Below are positions 50,601 through 61,999 of a stretch of 64,000 bases of DNA, in pieces. Position 1 is the stretch's first letter. Each line of letters begins with the position of its first letter. The translations under genes and the position numbers were made by a program. A model generated the notes under the pieces. The model was not told the DNA's origin. It made no database searches and was given only the letters and a program-made list of their open reading frames with translations. The stretch comes from Lathyrus oleraceus (taxonomy: Eukaryota > Streptophyta > Magnoliopsida > Fabales > Fabaceae). The DNA lies in the NCBI RefSeq assembly GCF_024323335.1, contig NC_066581.1:346708409-346772408 (forward strand), written 5' to 3'.

Positions 50601-52939
50601 GGTATCAAAAACTCAAGAAATTTATATGGAAATAAGCATCATCCAGTCAACAATCATCACAAAAATTTCCAGACATTTATTTTACAATATGAGAATTTCA
50701 TGATCAAATTAGTCTAAGGTATCAAAATATACACATGTGGAAGAAACCCTAGGTCAAACGAAAAATATTCCATGCACAACTTTGACCAATAGGTCAAAAA
50801 TCATCTACACTCAATGACAAAGTCAACAAAATAATTTTCACAATTTTCTGATTTTTCTACATTTTTCTATGAATTTTCTAAGGTGCTAAAGTATTTTTAA
50901 GAATTAAAATGAATTAATTTAAATTAATTAAAATGCCAATGGCATTCTTGTAATTAGTGCATGGCGGGGGCGGTAAACGCCTGGTTTGAAATTTCAAACA
51001 GAAATTTGGATCAAACGCATCTATCTTCATCATCTTCAACATGAAATTTCCAGAAAATTAACAAGAGCTCAAGAACACGCAATTCACGAATCAGCACCAA
51101 AACAAGCAATCTTATAGTCGTTGGAACCGTTACAACATGTAGATCACAAATATGCATTCCAATCAACCTAACAACTCCTAAATTTCAAGAATCGAGTGAT
51201 CTAGGGTTCTAGATCTAAACTTCGAGTCGCGATTTCTCACGCTACAGTTGATCATTTTCAATTCTGAAAGTATCCTCGTGACCTACATGATATGCTCTAC
51301 CACACGCACACAATAATTCAATGAAGCATGCGATTCGAATTTTGCACCAACCTGCTATGGCAGCAGTGATTTGGGGAGTATTTGCGCGCGATTTGTTGAA
51401 ACAGTAGTAGAATGATGAATGGTGAAGTGGATACAACTCGTGGCTTGGCTCAAATCTACCTCTATCACGAGCAATCTTCAAACACCATAGATGGAGCTCC
51501 TTTGGATAGTGGAGAATGGCGCGGCTATGGATGCTACCAGGTGCAAACAGATGGAGTAATTGCCAATATGAGATCGATGCAAAAAGAAAATTACCAATTG
51601 ATCCAGGTTCGAAGGAGTTTCGAAGATTTTTGTGTTTGTGAGTTCTTGAAGATTCTAGAGAGGATTGGATGATTTTGATCTGAATTTTTGGTGAATGAAA
51701 ATTCTGTTATGTTTATGGAGTAATTAGGCTTTTATATGTCAGCTTAATCCACAATTAACCAAGGTAATTAACCAAATGGCATTGTAAGCAAAATGCATTT
51801 TCACTCAAAAATGGCCAAAACACCCTTCCTCTAAATCAGTCCATATGCCAGCTCAATTTTGGTTCACACAAGTCCAAAATGCCATATCTGATGTGTAGAA
51901 ACAATTCCCACTTCCATAGGCCATGTAATTTGCAATTTCATCATGTGGTAGAAAAATGCCTAATTATGCACTTTCATTCTTCAAGCCAAAACTCAAATTA
52001 TGAGGCCTAGCCATGAAATGATGGTTCAAACACATTCTAAATGCCATTTCTGAAGTGTTACAAAAAGTCCCATCTCAAAATTCCAAATATTTTGACATTT
52101 GGACAATTTTGCCCCTGATCCAATTTAACAGTCCAGTTGAAAAGTAACTTTTTGCCTTGGCCACTTTTGGAAAAATCCAATGATGCACCCTTGAAGTACA
52201 TGTCAAATGGAGTTTGTGCATATAAAGAACTTGCAATTTGGACCAAGCATGTGGTAGTTATAGCCTCCTGATTACGGGTCTTTTCTGAAATTCACTGAGC
52301 CATATTTTGCAAACCACACATTGGATTTTCAAGTTCTTGGACTTTTTGGAAAGGTGAGAACAAGATCTTCAACTTTCATGTTGGACAAAATTCCATTTGA
52401 AGCTTGTATGATGAAGTTATCTTGAGGAGAAAAAGTTTCCATTTTGGGCAGCTGAAATTACAGGTCACCTGCTATTTTTGGAAACTTTCTGCCTGAGCTC
52501 AATTCCTTCAACCTTGGTCTTTGTCATGTCAAATGAGACTTATATGGACATGAATGAGGTCTTTCAAACCATTTCCCACCTTCCAATCCATAAAATCAGG
52601 CACAGTTGACCACAGTTGACCACAGTTGACTTTCTAGGGTTTCTGGTTGACTGAACAATGACTGGTGACTTCTGAGCATCCAATCTTTGGCCAAACCACT
52701 TCAAAATGATCCTTGGACCATATGAGCTTGAAAAATCAACCCTAGGGCTTTATCTCAATAAAAAATGGCACTTGCTTGCTTGATTGACCTGATCTCCTGA
52801 CCAGTTTGTCCTGATTGGTCAGCTGAGCTTGCACTTGGGCAAATGGACAATGCAATGTTATGCAGTGGACATTGTTAATGCTATGACCTAATATGAAATG
52901 AATGTATTCAATGGTAGGGTGCAAATTTGAGGTGCTACA
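47471..52939 (-). mobile_element. Complete minus-strand Tat/Ogre-type LTR (~5.5 kb)
   Basis: On the minus strand it opens TGTAGCACCTCAAATTTGCA at 52939 and ends GCGACA at 47471. Two tandem direct-repeat zones are visible: 47977-48200 (three to four units with TGAATGCCAATCACTGG and CATCAGCATCCGAACC) and 52603-52632 (CACAGTTGAC x 3). The reading frames of 138 and 152 residues at 48158-48574 and 48808-49266 show no domain. 49270-52600 is AT-rich and gene-free. Confidence 0.7.
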
Positions 52940-52953
52940 GCTGCCCCTATTCA
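52940..52953 (-). other. Polypurine tract before the minus-strand LTR
   Basis: On the minus strand TGAATAGGGGCAGC lies immediately before TGTAGCACC, closely like AATAGGGGCAAC before the LTRs at 21866, 35272 and 42138. Confidence 0.75.
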
Positions 52954-53099
52954 ATCAACTGGGACCCGAATGGATGAGAGCAATGGCTGTCAGACTTTCA
53001 GGGTAAACAGGGATTGAATACCAAGAACCGTAGAAATTTGCACACTGCTGGGAATTTTTCTTGTTTTCTTCTTTCTCCTATCTTCTCTTCAAAAGCACA

Positions 53100-54300
53100 A
53101 CCACATCCAGACATCGCCACACGATGACTGGGATCAGAAATCTCAACTAGATGCCAGCGGACAACTAGGAAAAACTCAACGTTTACCAAGACCAACGGAG
53201 AGGTAAATCCACATGGGGACAGGCACAACTAGACGTCATAGGACGAATAGGGAAAAACTCAGCGTTTACCAAGACCAACGGAGAGGTAACCAATCATTAT
53301 TGAATGACTGGAAGGATAGTGATACAACCATACGTCAGCGGACGAAATGAGAAAAACTCAACGTTTACCAAGACCAACGGAGAGGTAACCAGACATCATA
53401 GGATGAATGGGAAGACTCGACCAGACGTCATAGGACGAAAGGGAGAAGCTCGACGTTTATCGACACCAACGGAGAAGGAGAAAACTCAACCAGACGCCAA
53501 CGGACGAAAGGGAGACTCGACCAGACGTCATCGGACGAAAGGGAGAAGCTCGACGTTTATCGACACCAACGGAGAAGGAGGAAACTCAACCAGACATCAT
53601 AGGATGAAAGGGAGACTCGACCAGACGTCATAGGACGAAAGGGAGAAGGAGAAAGCCACTTCACGAGGGAAAGGCACCACAACCGGAAACCGAATAGGAC
53701 GTCTACTGGGAATTCTGGTTGGGAATCCACCAGACATTAAGGAATGACTGGGAATGGGGTATACAATCAAACGTTCGTGGACGAATGAGAAAAACACAAC
53801 GTTTATCGAAACCAACGAGGAGGTAGATCCACTTGGGGAAAGGTACAACTAAACGTCATAGGACGAATAGGAAAAACTCGACGTTTATCGACACCAACGG
53901 AGAGGAGGACTCTGAGGGGAATCATATGGCATTACCAAATGATCTGTGGGGAATAAACAACTATACGTCAACAGACGCACAGGAAAAACTCGACGTTTAT
54001 CGACACCAACGGAGAGGAGGAATCTCTTCTAGGGAGAGCGAACACAACCAAATCATCAGTGGATGATGGGGAAAAACTCGACGTTTATCGACACCAACGG
54101 AGAGGAGGAACTTCACTAGGGAAGGGACGACGTTACGCACATCGAAAGATGATGTTTACCGACACCAAAGAAGACCAGACACTACGCATGACTGGGAAAT
54201 CACCGAAAGATGGTGTTTACCGACACCAAAGAAGACCAGACACTACGCATGACTGGAAATCACCGAAAGATGGTGTTTACCGACACCAAAGAAACGACAC
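53100..54300. repeat. Tandem repeats in the 3' UTR of the inverted-end element
   Basis: About fifteen diverged units of 50-80 bp with ACGTTTATCGACACCAACGG and CCAGACGTCATAGGACGAA cores. From about 54140 come three ~59-bp units with GATGGTGTTTACCGACACC. Frames of 77-109 residues on both strands are translated repeats. Confidence 0.8.
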
Positions 54301-55063
54301 ACGCGGGTGCTGACAGGATACTGACGTCTCTGGGCAAGGCCACATACTGGCAGGGGGTCTCACTGGGGAGACACGTGCTTTCCTTTCACCAACGGATGAG
54401 GAAAAAAATCTCTGTGGGGATCATTAATCCTGAATGCTGTCAGGAGCAACTGTAGCAAACGTGCTGTACAAGTTAAACGAACATCCGCCTCTGCCGGGGA
54501 TACGGTCTGACAGGTTTCGGAACACATGAATGCATATGTTTGAATTTTTCTATGGCGTAATGCTCCACATTGAATGGAAATGCTACGCGTTTTGAGGATG
54601 CAATGATTACTACATGCAAAATGCAAATGCACCTGGCTACGGAGCCAAAAGATCAGGTACTCCAACCTGGCGGGGAGACTCTGACTGAGGAATACTCTGC
54701 GGGGAGAGCCTTCATCTGGGGATGCTTTGCGGAGAAAGCACCGACTTCTCACTCATGCTGGAGAAACAAAACTGTTGCCGGGAACAGGATAGACTTCGCT
54801 GGGGATATCCTTCACAGGATCCAATCCACTCGGGGACTCCACTTGGGAAGCAAATAAACAAAACTCCGCTGGGGAAGTAGACCAGGCAACTCTTCAGGGA
54901 TAGTACTCGCCAGGGAGTAACAAGACATCTTTACCGGAGATTGATATACCACTTCGCTGGGGGAAGACTTAACCAAACCTCAGGTAGGACCACTCTGCTT
55001 TGGGGAATAACTTCTACTCCCCTGGGGACGATCCACACAACCCACAGGTAGACTAAACTCAGC
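54301..55063. other. Rest of the 3' UTR-like region, weak repeats
   Basis: Loose repetition of CTCYGCTGGGGA-like words (for example 54850-55050). Frames of 95 and 130 residues on opposite strands lack domains. No gene supported. Confidence 0.5.
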
Positions 55064-55242
55064 TAGGGGTGCTAATACCTTCCCTTCGCATAACCGACTC
55101 CCGATCCCATTCTCTTTGGTCGCGAGACCATGTCTTTTCCAGGTTTACTTCGAGCGTTTCCTTTCCCTCTTTTGGGATAAATAACGCATGGTGGCGGCTC
55201 TGTTGTTCTTGTTTTCCCGTCGGTTTTTCGCGTAATGCGACA
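55064..55242 (+). repeat. Terminal inverted repeat, right (LTR 3' end)
   Basis: In plus orientation this is the last 179 bp of a Tat/Ogre LTR: GGTGCTAATACCTTCCC, GGTGGCGGCTCTGTTG, then GCGACA. It is inverted relative to the LTR at 47471-52939. Confidence 0.9.
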
Positions 55243-55511
55243 ATATAGTGTTCTTGTTTCGTTCATTCAAACACTCAATGGTTGTTTTCCTTTGAGCGAT
55301 CAATGGTCGTTTGTTTCTTGATCCGACATTAGTATGGTGAAGCAATGACGTGTTGATCAATCATACTGAATCAACAATCGAGATGTGTTTGACGGTCTGA
55401 AATTGGTGCATTAGGGTTAGTGACGACACAAGGGTTGTGTTGTCAGAGAGTTATGCGATTGGGGTTGTGACTGCACAAGAGTTGTGCTTTCTAAACACTT
55501 TTTCGAACAAT

Positions 55512-55775
55512 GTTAACCGGTTAACGCATATGGTTAACCGGTTAACGCGAAACGGAATACAACTTTCTAACTATTTTTCAAACAGTGTTAACCGGTTAAC
55601 GCATATGGTTAACTGGTTAACGCAATACGAAATACAACCTTTTAAGTTTTTCAAACAGTGTTAACCGGTTAACGCATTTGGTTAACCGGTTAACGCAAGA
55701 CAGAAAGCAAATTTTGAACAGATTTCCAACAGTGTTAACCGGTTAACGCAGTTGGTTAACCGGTTAACGCAAGGC
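55512..55775 (+). repeat. Array of GTTAACCGGTTAAC palindromes in the copia leader
   Basis: Four units of 73-75 bp start at 55512, 55587, 55660 and 55734. Each holds two 14-bp palindromes ~22 bp apart. Seven of eight are perfect; the other is GTTAACTGGTTAAC. The linker is CGCAAKRC...TTTTCAAACAGT-like. Confidence 0.95.
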
Positions 55776-56802
55776 AAAATTCACCCGTTCGGCCAACTCT
55801 GCGTAATGTGATCGGTCGTCGAGATTTAATTTGATTTTAATTGATTAAAAGAATTAAAATTGATAATAATAATAATGTGTTTATTATTGTCTTGTGGTGA
55901 TCGGTTATGGCCTTAGTTTTCCTTTATTTTGTTTTGGGTTTTAAAATACGACCTGCGTGTCGTGCCTCTCTTTTAATCTCTCAATGTAACTTCTTTTCTC
56001 ATCTCACTCCCTCGTATGTAAAACGAGTTTCTTTATGTAATGTAATGTTATGAAGAAAGAAAAGAAGTCAGTGCCAAAGGAGGACAACCTTGAAGATCTT
56101 GCTTGGAGAAGCTTAGATCGTTATTAGGTTAGCTTAGGTTCTCTCATTGGCTTGGGAGAACAATTGCGCTAGGGGCCATAACTGTTTCATTATATATGTA
56201 TGTTGATGCATGTGTATGTATGTTGATACATGTGAGAGACGATTTATATGATAAATAAGCCGGTGAGATCAGAATAATTGCAAATTCCCTCAAATTAAAT
56301 ATTAAGTTTATGCTTTCCAAGTTTTAACACTCATCAAGACTAGTATCGAATAATGTAGGTTTCGCCTACGCGAGGTGCATGTTCTATATTAGTAAGGTGC
56401 GATGGGATAATTGTAATATCCAATTGTTAAAACAATGGGTCAAACTTGACTAAACAAATTATAATAAGATTATATATGTTTAGAAGCAAGAGTTGGAAAT
56501 TATCCATGTGATGGATTGGAATAAGGAGTTATTCACCCAACTAAAATATTCGAGAGTTGTATTAGATACAATTGGAAGGAGTTCCTACCTAAATAACCTA
56601 GTTTTGTGTAATCCGCCTACGCGGACTTAGAACGAAGTGAAATATGGATCTCGACCCACTAAAAAATCTTCCAACGGGATTTTCCGAATCAAATGATGAG
56701 GGTCATTTGTTTTGAGTAAAATAGTGGGAGAATATTTAATTAAAGGCCTAATTAAATATGTCAATGATACTTATATTTTCATTAATTCTTATGTAGATTA
56801 CC
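55776..56802 (+). other. Untranslated leader of the copia element
   Basis: No domain-bearing frame. Contains two GTATGTATGTTGATRCATG-like copies near 56198 and other AT-rich text before the gag start. Confidence 0.55.
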
Positions 56803-57263
56803 ATGACAACAAGCACCTCTAACAACATCTTGCGATCAATCATTGACAAAGAAAAATTGTCTGGGACAAATTTTCTGGATTGACACCGAAACCTGAGGAT
56901 TGTCCTCAAACATGATAAAAAGTTGTATGTCTTGGAGAAACCTGTTCCTGAAGAGGAACCTCCCAGTTCTGCACCTAAGGCAGAAAGAGATGCTTACAAG
57001 GAGCATGTCGATGATGCCAATGAAACTGCTTGTCTCATGCTAGCTACCATGAGAACATGGCAGCGTTCGATATGATCGAACACCTGAAGATGCTCTATCA
57101 AGAGAAAGCAAGGCATGAGAGGTTTGAAGTTTCAAAAGCCCTTTTTCAAGGCAAGTTAGCTGAGGGAGCCCCTGTAGGTCCCCATGTGCTCAAGATGATT
57201 GGATATGTGGAAAACCTTGAGAGATTGGGTTTTCCCCTCGGAAAGGAACTTGCGACTGAATGA
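56803..57263 (+). pseudogene. Ty1/copia gag fragment
   Basis: Gag is the capsid protein. ATG at 56803 opens MTTSTSNNILRSI, then KEKLSGTNFLD and RNLRIVLKHDKKLYVLEKP, the usual N-terminal gag of plant copia elements. A TGA at about 56880 replaces the tryptophan expected after FLD, and near 57040 a few residues are lost with a frame change. The second frame (57030-57263) carries AFDMIEHLKMLYQEKARHER and LAEGAPVGPHVLKMIGYVE, and ends KELATE and stop. There the interior deletion begins. Non-functional. Confidence 0.88.
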
Positions 57264-57272
57264 TTTGTCAAT

Positions 57273-57880
57273 CACATAATTATTATCACAGAAGGATTTG
57301 TCAGATCACATGACATTTTCGTGTCTTGGGTAGCAGTGATGTGTTGCTAGATACCGCTCACTGTTTATTATGTTAAATGCGTGATTTAATATAATTTCCA
57401 ACGTCGCGAAAACCTACAGGGTCACACACAAAGGACGAATTGATGAGAGATAGAATAACTAAGGAACACCGTAGGGTACGGTGCACTTAAATGGAATACA
57501 AAATATGGTAAGGTACCATACGCTTAAGTGATTTTGGGCATATTATAAGATATGGGCCAAAATACACTTAAGTGGGCTTTTTAGCTTGAAGCCCACACAA
57601 GTGGTTCTATAAATAGAACCCTTGGGTAGAAGCATTGTCACTCTCTTGCAATTTTCGTTTCTCTCTCTCTCTCTCTCTCACTCAAAGCCTTCATTCGTAG
57701 CAGCTAGCACTAAGATTGAAGGAATCCGTTCGTGTGGACTGAGTAGAGGCGTTGTCATCGTTCAACGTTCGTGATCGCCACAAGAGGTAACGATTCTATC
57801 ACTGATCATGCCCATTCGTAAGGATCATTAAAGGAGAAAATTTTAAATTCCGCTGCGTTTTGGATCGCCATTCTCCTTCA
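57273..57880 (+). mobile_element. 3' LTR of the copia element, 5' truncated
   Basis: Equivalent to 46708-47311; a longer CT run near 57662 accounts for some of the length difference. Ends CTCCTTCA, then ACATG. Confidence 0.93.
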
Positions 57881-58400
57881 ACATGCTCTCCAGAGAATCC
57901 TACCAAAGCACCTTTAAACGGTAGTAACTTAGTGGTATCGAAATTCATCCCTTTGAATGCTTCTCTATATAAGACATCTACTGAGCTTCCGGGGTTTATC
58001 AAGACTCGCTTTATGATCCATTCACAAATCTATAATTTAATCACCATGGGATCGTTTTCATGAGTCATCACTCCTTCTGAGTCCTTTCTAGAGAAACTAA
58101 TCACAATCGAATCCTCTTTTCCCTCTGACGGTGACTTTTGTTCAATATGCATTACTAACCGAGCATACCTTTTCATAGTCGAGCTAGTTACTCCTCCTAC
58201 CGTGAATCCCCTTGCTATCAAAATCAGCGTATGACAAATTACCCTGCCTTCGCAGACTTCTTCTGTATTCTTTCCTTTCTTTTATGCAGAATTTTCCGAA
58301 TTTGGGTCCTCTCAGGGAAGACTTATTTTTCCGGGTTGACCTCCCACGTCTTTAACATACGACAATAGTTGCCTCTCTAAATTAAAACCTCAATTTCTTT
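57881..58400 (-). pseudogene. Gypsy gag C-terminus and protease N-part
   Basis: Minus strand: EIEVLI near 58385, RGFTVGGVTSSTMKRYARLV (from about 58215), SEGVMTHENDPMVI, then LINPGSSVDVLYREAF. The family's catalytic D-T-G is N-P-G here, so the protease is dead. It ends LVGFSGEHV at the copia insertion; the continuation is at 46028 downwards. Several stops interrupt the gag part. Confidence 0.8.
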
Positions 58401-58726
58401 CTTCAACTGCAATACAGTGATATAAGAATAGTAATCATGCATGATACATGATAATCAAAAGATGTAAACTTGAACATTTAAACTAAAGTAAAAAGTTAAA
58501 ATGGCATTTAAATTTATTTTACAACAACTTAACATAATCTCAATCAACAATGCACGTAATCCAATTGAAACTGTTATGCTGCATGACAAGACAATATGAG
58601 AAATAGGGGGGAAAGGTAAAATTTCATTTCCACTTTGGCTCGATGGCCATGGTTGTGCTAATAAATTCTTTTTGACTTGGGAACTGGATTCAGGATATAA
58701 CGAACAGTTAATAAAATTTCCCCCCA
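58401..58726. other. Unassigned spacer
   Basis: No domain, repeat or LTR end recognised between the two relics; a 90-residue antisense frame has no recognisable motif. Confidence 0.4.
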
Positions 58727-59002
58727 CTATTGAGGTGTATCACCAGAATTCAACATAATTGCAAAAACAAGTTCAGTGAGAGTTATATTCTTTCTTTCTG
58801 CTTTACCATTCATTTCAGAAGAGTATGGTGCAGTTGTTTCAAGTAGAACTCCATGTTGTTTATAAAAATAATTAAATAACCTAGAATCGTACTCGATTCT
58901 CCTATCACTACAAATTTTCTTAATCTTCTTACTAAATTTATTTATAATTTTATTCACATACATCTTAAACATCTCAAACACTTCACTTTTATTCTTCGAT
59001 AA

Positions 59003-59070
<68 letters not shown>

Positions 59071-60750
59071 AATCAGAACAATCACAATAAAAGTGATAAA
59101 ATAAAGTTTTCTATTTCTAGTTAAAGTTCCATCTATTTCACATATATTAAAGTGTGTAAGATTTAGGGAATCAAATTCTTTAATTACTGATTTATGTGAA
59201 GTCTTAGTTATTTTAGCTTGACTACAATATTCACATTTTTTGAATCATTAACATTCAATTTCGGGATTAGGCCTAAGTTACTTAAATTAGAAATAATTTG
59301 TTTATTAACGTGGCAAAGTCTAGCATGCCAAATATTAAAAACACACAAAGATTAAACAGAAGGAGAAATTTTATTCAAATCAACCTTCAACTTAAACATG
59401 TCATTAGTAGCGTACTCTTTCCCAACAAAAATACCATTATTAATGATGGTGTACAAATCTTCCCCAATAGACTACCTAAACTCTTCCTTATTTAAAAGAA
59501 AATTAGAAACAAGATTCATCCTAATTTCAAGAACATGCATGACATCTTTAAATATTAAAGTATTTCTTGAGATAAAGCTCAGCTCAGCGTCTCCAATTCA
59601 AGCAACATTAGTGGTGTGGACATCTCCCAACAACACTTTCTTATCTTCAGCATTCATGAATGTCTTAAACATAGCACGACCATAACAGTCATGACAAGAG
59701 GCGCCAATGTCTATCCACCAACCATCACTCCCACCAACCATGTTGATTTCAGTGATCATACTAATGAATTTCTCATCATTCAGGTTAACTTGTGCATTAG
59801 AGCCAACATGTTTAGCCATGCTCTTACATCTCTTAGACATATGACCCGGTTTTCCATAATTAAAGCAAGTGAAAATTGGAGCGTCATTTCTTTAAGGTCG
59901 TGGTTGTTTCCTAGCAATCGAGAATATGGGGACATAGAGGGATTCCCATTCTTAGTTCAATTCACAACATTTCGGTTTTGAATCTTTAGTGGTTTGCATG
60001 TAGGCTTCAGAACCATACCAAATCTCTTTTTGTTGTTAGAAACAACTGAGACTTCATCTTTACGATCTTTTCTCCTACATTCCTCTTCAATTCAGAGGCG
60101 GGTGATCAGAATCTCGATATAAAACTCTTTTGTTTTATGCCGTAGTATATTTTGAAATCTTTCCAACCAGGGGGCACATTGTCAATAATAACATAAATTT
60201 GAAATTATTCATCGAGGGGCATACCTTCTGTAATTATTTCATGAGAATTTTTCTGAAGCTCATGGCATTGTGCTTCCACAAACCTTCCATCTACCATCTA
60301 ATAGTTTAAGTAGAAACTTATAGCATACTTATTTGTTCCAGCTTCCTCGGTGTCATACTTCTTTTGCAGAGTTTCCCATACATGTTTAGTAGTCTTGCAG
60401 TTGCTACAATAATCATACAGATCATCACCAAGACCGTTCAAAATTATATTTTTTACAAATATAGTCATTCTCATACGATGGGGAGATTTCTTCCATGAGA
60501 TGTAAATCACTCGCAACAGATTCATCAATTTTAGCATTTCCATCTGAATCCACAGAGTTCTTACCATTAGTTTGTTCGGTTGATCCAGAAGAAGCAATAA
60601 GAATATCATAATACAGAACGTTGGCTACCTTCTTTAAGTGTAGAAAAAGTTCATTTTAGCTAGCCAACGTTTGAAGTGAAGACCCTCAAACTTGAATGGT
60701 TTGTCAAAGACATCGGCCATAGTGTTACCAATAACTTCTTTGGTAGCCAT
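58727..60750 (-). pseudogene. Ty1/copia gag-protease-integrase relic
   Basis: Minus strand from ATG at 60750 (MATKEVIGNTMADVFD). A gag core (KNIILNGLGDDLYDY, KKYDTEEAGTNKYA, AQCHELQKNSHEI) occupies about 60600-60180. A zinc knuckle (CFNYGKPGHMSKRC, second Cys lost) lies at about 59825-59862. A protease site reads WWIDIGASCHDC, where D-S-G is normal. A GAG-pre-integrase segment (WHARLCHVNKQII, about 59290-59330) follows, then integrase (KICSDRRIEYDSRLFNYFY, ETTAPYSSEMNGKAERKN) to a stop at 58727. RT and RNase H are absent. A (TA)n tract splits the integrase. Many stops and frame changes. Confidence 0.88.
59004..59070. repeat. (TA)n microsatellite within the copia integrase relic
   Basis: About 65 bp of TA inserted or expanded inside the integrase core, just upstream (minus strand) of the LSKNKSEVFEMFK segment's start. 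Confidence 0.95.
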
Positions 60751-61560
60751 GGCAGTTTTTGAAATCGTCTTAAAATTGTTGTTTCACAGTTTTGAAAATC
60801 AACCACAAAAGAAATTATCAGGTCGAGTCGCATGCTAGGTCACTCTCTTAAAGACGTTTCATGACACTGCCCAAAAATATGCAAAATAGTCAAACTATTA
60901 TGTTGCCTCCAGGATAAAACAACTCAGTTCAATTATACGATCACTACTTGCACGATATGTGATAGTTCCAGAAATACAACTATCGATGGTGTTGAACCAC
61001 TCGATGATGGTGTGAAAACCACTCGTAATATCTAGATAAACCAGTTGCAGATGACGCAAGCAAATCACTCAAAAATAGAAAAGAAAAATTATAGATGAGG
61101 TGAATATGGGAGAGAAGAGAGAGATTTCATGAATCTAGTGTGAATTACAAGTGATGGAATTGACGCTATTTATAGCTGGCGATCCAACCCGAATGGAGAA
61201 AATCATAGAAGAGAGTGGAACCGACCTAGTCAAAACTAGTCGTTATTCACTTGGTCAACAAGTCATTCGTTGACTCTTGGAGAGCAAGTAAACTCAGTCA
61301 TAACTAGGTGTATGTAGATGACATGTCACCATTAATTAATATCAATTAATTTCTATTTTTAATTAATTAATAATAATTAATTTCCACCAAAATAATTAAA
61401 TTCATTTAATTAATTTTTCACCAATTCCGGTTCCAAAAATTAAATGGTCAAGACCCAAGCCCGGACCGAGCCGAGTTGACCAGACAACAGTGCACGGGTT
61501 TGATGGTGACTTGGTGGTGTATCTCCACTCCTTTATAAAATTGGGTATCCTTGGGGCTCA
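60751..61560 (-). mobile_element. Leader and probable LTR of the minus-strand copia relic
   Basis: Upstream (minus) of the gag start. Contains GCTATAAATAGC at 61165-61176, a plausible LTR TATA box, followed downstream by CT-rich sequence. LTR limits and a primer site could not be fixed. Confidence 0.45.
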
Positions 61561-61999
61561 ATCCAATATGTGTTGTCCTTCCTTCGTGAGACTAAAATGA
61601 ATCTTTTCAAATTCACTTTCATTCGTACAAACTCTTACTTGTATCAATCAATTCTTTCAAATTCTCACTCTAAATTTCATATCATTCTAAGAATTCTAAC
61701 ACTAATCTTAAAGGTGCCCTCTATTTGGCTGTACATGAAGCTTTCATGCCACACCGACCATCTCCTTTCTTTTTTCTTTCCACCGTGGAAAAAAAATTAT
61801 TTCATAAATTTAAAGAAGAATCAAACCTCTTATCATTTAGCCATCCATACATCAATCCAGTGCAACAAATAAGAAAAAACATAAATAAAAGCATTAGTAA
61901 AACTCTAAACTCTTTCAGAAAAAAAAGGTTATTGCAACAAAGATAATAACCCCGTGAAGTTTAGTTCAAATGATACAATTACTAATAATTTTTTAAAGT
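61561..61999. other. Unassigned; includes downstream flank of the SDR exon
   Basis: Frames of 100 and 73 residues overlap in different registers without any domain. The part next to 62000 may be the SDR gene's 3' UTR. Confidence 0.35.

Larger units (their letters stand above)
47471..55242 (-). mobile_element. Tat/Ogre-type element with inverted U5 ends, 7.8 kb
   Basis: The left end (TGTCGCATTACGCG) and right end (CGCGTAATGCGACA) are inverted repeats of ~179 bp (47471-47648 and 55064-55242). ATATA flanks both ends as a possible 5-bp target duplication. Inside, a full minus-strand LTR runs from 52939 (TGTAGCACC) to 47471. It is preceded on that strand by a polypurine tract and a repeat-rich 3' UTR (52954-55063). 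The opposite terminus is only an inverted copy of the LTR 3' end. No gag or pol remains. It lies in the leader of the copia element. A solo LTR with accidental inverted ends is unlikely because the polypurine tract and the LTR start are internal. Confidence 0.75.
46029..57880 (+). mobile_element. Ty1/copia element, deleted for pol, hosting a nested element
   Basis: 5' LTR 46029-47311, primer site for initiator Met tRNA, leader, gag fragment and a 5'-truncated 3' LTR (57273-57880). The 5-bp duplication ACATG at 46024-46028 and 57881-57885 proves one insertion. The interior jumps from inside gag to inside the 3' LTR, so all of pol and about half of the 3' LTR are lost. Over the ~604 shared bases the two LTRs show about 12 differences by eye, roughly 2%. 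Confidence 0.93.

Noticed and set aside
53304..54855. Several charged 77-130-residue frames on both strands
   Set aside because: Tandem repeats in the retroelement 3' UTR translate in many frames; none shows a domain.
47471..55242. A DNA transposon of MULE type with long terminal inverted repeats
   Set aside because: The duplication at the ends is 5 bp rather than ~9, the ends are TG...CA, and the inverted ends are Tat/Ogre LTR 3' ends next to an LTR with polypurine tract.
61570..61946. Two overlapping frames of 100 and 73 residues
   Set aside because: Different registers, no domain, no splice or promoter context.
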